A stretch of 7,526 bases of DNA from Geopsychrobacter sp. GTDB taxonomy: Bacteria; Desulfobacterota; Desulfuromonadia; Desulfuromonadales; Geopsychrobacteraceae. The position numbers and the translations under genes are program-made. Position 1 is the first letter of the stretch; every line of letters begins with the position of its first letter. The notes under the pieces were generated by a model. That model was not told the DNA's origin. It was given only the letters and a program-made list of their open reading frames with translations, and did not search any database. The DNA lies in assembly GCA_030620915.1 (NCBI GenBank), contig JAUXIR010000066.1, positions 1 to 7,526 of the forward strand, written 5' to 3'. This document shows positions 5,905-7,526 of this stretch, piece after piece.

Positions 5905-5928
5905 GTCTGATATGACATTAACGACAGG
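5902..5928. promoter_or_regulatory. Inverted repeat CCTGTC-N15-GACAGG ahead of the regulator gene
   Basis: CCTGTC at 5902-5907 and GACAGG at 5923-5928 form a six-base inverted repeat with a 15-base centre. The right arm runs into the Shine-Dalgarno AGGGAGG (5926-5932), which is seven bases before ATG 5940. It lies just downstream of the predicted -10. It could be an operator used for autoregulation or a weak RNA hairpin partly masking the ribosome site. The arms are short and chance occurrence is possible. Confidence 0.3.
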
Positions 5929-5939
5929 GAGGTTGCGCC

Positions 5940-6923
5940 ATGCTTAATATTGCCATTCTGGCTTTTGATAATTGCCTGCTATCGAGTGTTGCCGGTCCGC
6001 TTGACCTATTCACTGTGGCGAATTGGGAAATGAAGAAGCGAAATAAGACGGATTCTGGGCCGTTCTGCCGCTGGGAGGTACTGACTGTCGATGGTGGTCC
6101 GGTGGTTTGCTTCAGCCAGGAACCGCTGGTTCCTCACCGTTCGATTCGTGATTGTCGCCCGCCCGATCTGATTATTCTCCCCTCGGTGTTGGGCAATATC
6201 GAGGCGCTGCGCCAGGAGAAAGAGGCGATTGCCTGGCTAAAAGAACAGCATAAACGGGGGGCGGTTGTCGCGAGTATTTGTGCCGGAGCCTTCCTGGCCG
6301 CCGAGGCTGGAATTTTGAATGGGCGTGAGGCGACCACTCACTGGCAGTTGGCCGACCGTTTTCGCCAGACCTATCGCAAGGTTAAACTGCAGGCCGACCG
6401 TATTCTGATCGATGGCGAGGACTATCTCTGCGCCGGTGGCACCAGTGCGCATCAGGATCTGGCGATCTATCTTGTGGAAAAATTCGGCTCAGCGGAATTG
6501 GCCGATGCCTGCGCACGCATGATGCTGATCGATCGCGGTCGTCGTGAACAGGCGCCCTATATCCGCTTTCGGCGCCAAAAGACCCATGGTGATGAAAAAA
6601 TTGCCGAGGTTCAGCGTTATCTGGAGCGGCATCTGACCGAACGGACCACCGTGGTCAAAATGGCGCAGATGGCGCAGATGGTCGAGCGCACCTTTTTGCG
6701 GCGCTTCAAAAAAGCAACCGGTGACACCCCTCTCGAATATCTGCAGCGCCTGCGTATCGAGGCGGCCAAGCGTCTGTTTGAACGTGGAGAAACGCGGATT
6801 GATCTGATCACCAAGGCTGTCGGTTACGCGGATACCAGCTCGTTCAGACGCCTCTTCAAGCAGATTGGCGGTGTCTCGCCGACGGTTTATCGCCGTCGTT
6901 ATGTCGAGTTGCAGGGGAGCTGA
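5940..6923 (+). CDS. GlxA-family transcriptional regulator (DJ-1/PfpI domain plus AraC-type HTH)
   Basis: The 327-residue protein has an N-terminal class I glutamine-amidotransferase-like (DJ-1/PfpI) domain at about 3-190. It opens with the family start IAILAFDNCLLSSVAGPLD and has the nucleophile-elbow motif ASICAGAF around Cys114. GILNGREATTHW (124-135) and LCAGGTSAHQDLAIYLVE (163-180) are also typical of GlxA regulators. A C-terminal AraC-type DNA-binding region spans about 220-322, with the first helix-turn-helix around 240-256 (ERTFLRRFKKATG following) and the second around 286-306 (KAVGYADTSSFRRLFKQ), then GVSPTVYRRR. The domain is probably a sensor rather than an enzyme; the ligand is unknown. 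Start at ATG 5940 with a strong AGGGAGG site. It stands between the nickel operon and a convergent gene; no target is evident. Val248 sits where a Ser is usual in HTH1 (MSxRTF), perhaps a divergent DNA contact. Confidence 0.9.
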   Translation: MLNIAILAFDNCLLSSVAGPLDLFTVANWEMKKRNKTDSGPFCRWEVLTVDGGPVVCFSQEPLVPHRSIRDCRPPDLIILPSVLGNIEALRQEKEAIAWLKEQHKRGAVVASICAGAFLAAEAGILNGREATTHWQLADRFRQTYRKVKLQADRILIDGEDYLCAGGTSAHQDLAIYLVEKFGSAELADACARMMLIDRGRREQAPYIRFRRQKTHGDEKIAEVQRYLERHLTERTTVVKMAQMAQMVERTFLRRFKKATGDTPLEYLQRLRIEAAKRLFERGETRIDLITKAVGYADTSSFRRLFKQIGGVSPTVYRRRYVELQGS

Positions 6924-6969
6924 GGCTCAAAGGGATTGATTTGGCGGCAGGGACGAGTCATGTGTTTTT

Positions 6970-7015
6970 AAAAAAAAACGGGCTGAAGAGATATACCCTT
7001 CAGCCCGTTTTTCTT
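6970..7015. terminator. Bidirectional rho-independent terminator between convergent genes
   Basis: A perfect ten-pair stem (CGGGCTGAAG at 6979-6988 with CTTCAGCCCG at 6998-7007) closes a nine-base loop. It can be extended by A-T pairs on each side. The plus strand follows it with TTTTTCTT. The minus strand reads nine consecutive T because of the A9 run at 6970-6978. It therefore ends the regulator transcript, 46 bases after its stop, and the rubrerythrin transcript from the other side, 18 bases after its stop. Confidence 0.93.
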
Positions 7016-7032
7016 GATCGACAGTGGATGAC

Positions 7033-7526
7033 TTAGGCGAAGAAGCGCTTAAGCAGTCCGGCGAAGGCTGAGCCGTGACGGGCTTCGTCCTTGCACATTT
7101 CATGAACGGTGTCGTGAATAGCATCGAGATTGAGTTCTTTGGCGCGGGTGGCCAGCTTCTTCTTGCCGGCACAGGCACCATGCTCGGCATCAACGCGGGC
7201 CTGCAGGTTGGTCTTGGTATCGGCAACAAGGCACTCACCGAGAAGCTCGGCAAACTTGGCCGCATGGTCCGCTTCTTCGAAGGCGATCCGCTTGTAGGCT
7301 TCGGCAACTTCAGGATAGCCTTCGCGATCGGCCTGGCGGCTCATCGCCAGGTACATCCCGACTTCAGTGCACTCACCGGTGAAGTTGGCGCGCAGGCCCT
7401 CAAGGATCTCCGGATCAACGTCTTTGGCGACACCGATGCGGTGCTCATCGGCCCAGGCCAGGTTGGCATCGGCTTGCATTTCGGTAAATTTGTTGGCAGC
7501 TGCCTTACACTGCGGACAGCAATCGG
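7033..7526 (-). CDS. Reverse rubrerythrin (rubredoxin-like domain plus ferritin-like diiron domain), NADH-peroxidase type; 5' end outside window
   Basis: The minus-strand gene ends at TAA (7035-7033) and remains open to the right edge. The Met at 7479 is internal: the 15 codons before it read [15 protein letters not shown], whose CPQC is the second metal knuckle of a rubredoxin-like domain. The ferritin-like diiron domain follows with helices carrying [19 protein letters not shown] and [11 protein letters not shown], which hold the Glu and ExxH-type iron ligands. A rubredoxin-like domain ahead of the diiron domain is the reverse-rubrerythrin order. Such proteins reduce hydrogen peroxide in the cytoplasm of anaerobes, taking electrons from NADH through redox partners. 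The conserved stretch [14 protein letters not shown] supports this. The first metal knuckle, start codon and promoter lie beyond the window. It is convergent to the regulator and not functionally tied to it by sequence. Confidence 0.9.
   Translation of the reverse strand, partial: DCCPQCKAAANKFTEMQADANLAWADEHRIGVAKDVDPEILEGLRANFTGECTEVGMYLAMSRQADREGYPEVAEAYKRIAFEEADHAAKFAELLGECLVADTKTNLQARVDAEHGACAGKKKLATRAKELNLDAIHDTVHEMCKDEARHGSAFAGLLKRFFA

Noticed and set aside
5592..5918. Minus-strand 108-residue frame rich in Met, Val and Leu, resembling a small membrane protein
   Set aside because: It is the antisense of the His-rich NikO tail: CAT and CAC codons read backwards as ATG and GTG. It has no ribosome site or family features and the sense gene explains the open frame.
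5820..5939. Terminator after nikO
   Set aside because: No stem of useful length followed by a T-run was seen; only the weak inverted repeat near the next start codon is present.

Overview
The window looks like chromosomal DNA of a moderately GC-rich, Gram-negative anaerobe. A reverse-rubrerythrin gene points to an anaerobe. The two-subunit polar amino-acid permease and the K/L-type nickel ECF transporter would suit a deltaproteobacterium (Desulfuromonadales/Desulfobacterota-like). This placement is inferred from gene content and protein flavour; no 16S or other marker is present.

Layout: (1) 1-920 is the end of an amino-acid ABC transporter operon: the last codons of an upstream gene, then a complete HisM/GlnP-type permease. 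(2) A strong sigma70-like promoter at 930-957 follows, with a repeated CGTGCTACG element over the predicted start site. (3) From 1007 to 5819 six tightly packed plus-strand genes encode what reads as a complete nickel (or cobalt) ECF-type uptake system: a secreted DUF4198 protein (NikK-like), a secreted small beta-domain protein and a separate small coiled-coil/TM protein (together equivalent to NikL), the membrane substrate-binding NikM, the T-component NikQ, and a 604-residue NikO with two ATPase domains and a 74-residue histidine-rich tail. Two junctions overlap by four bases (ATGA and GTGA) and the rest are short, so this is probably one transcription unit. (4) 5940-6923 is a GlxA-type regulator (DJ-1/PfpI domain plus AraC HTH) with its own likely promoter. 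(5) A bidirectional terminator at 6970-7015 separates it from (6) a convergent minus-strand reverse rubrerythrin gene that runs off the right edge.

How the genes work together: the secreted K and L parts probably deliver the metal ion to NikM or stabilise NikM at the outer face of the inner membrane. NikQ couples NikM to the two ATPase halves of NikO. The cytoplasmic His-rich tail of NikO could receive or buffer the incoming ion. The regulator and the rubrerythrin have no sequence-evident link to metal uptake.

The points most worth a second look are the promoter/direct-repeat control region at 930-996, the splitting of NikL into two separately exported proteins, the predicted N-terminal histidine on both mature secreted subunits, and the fused, asymmetric, His-tailed ATPase. 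All the gene families are known; the novelty is in arrangement and detail rather than in an unknown system.
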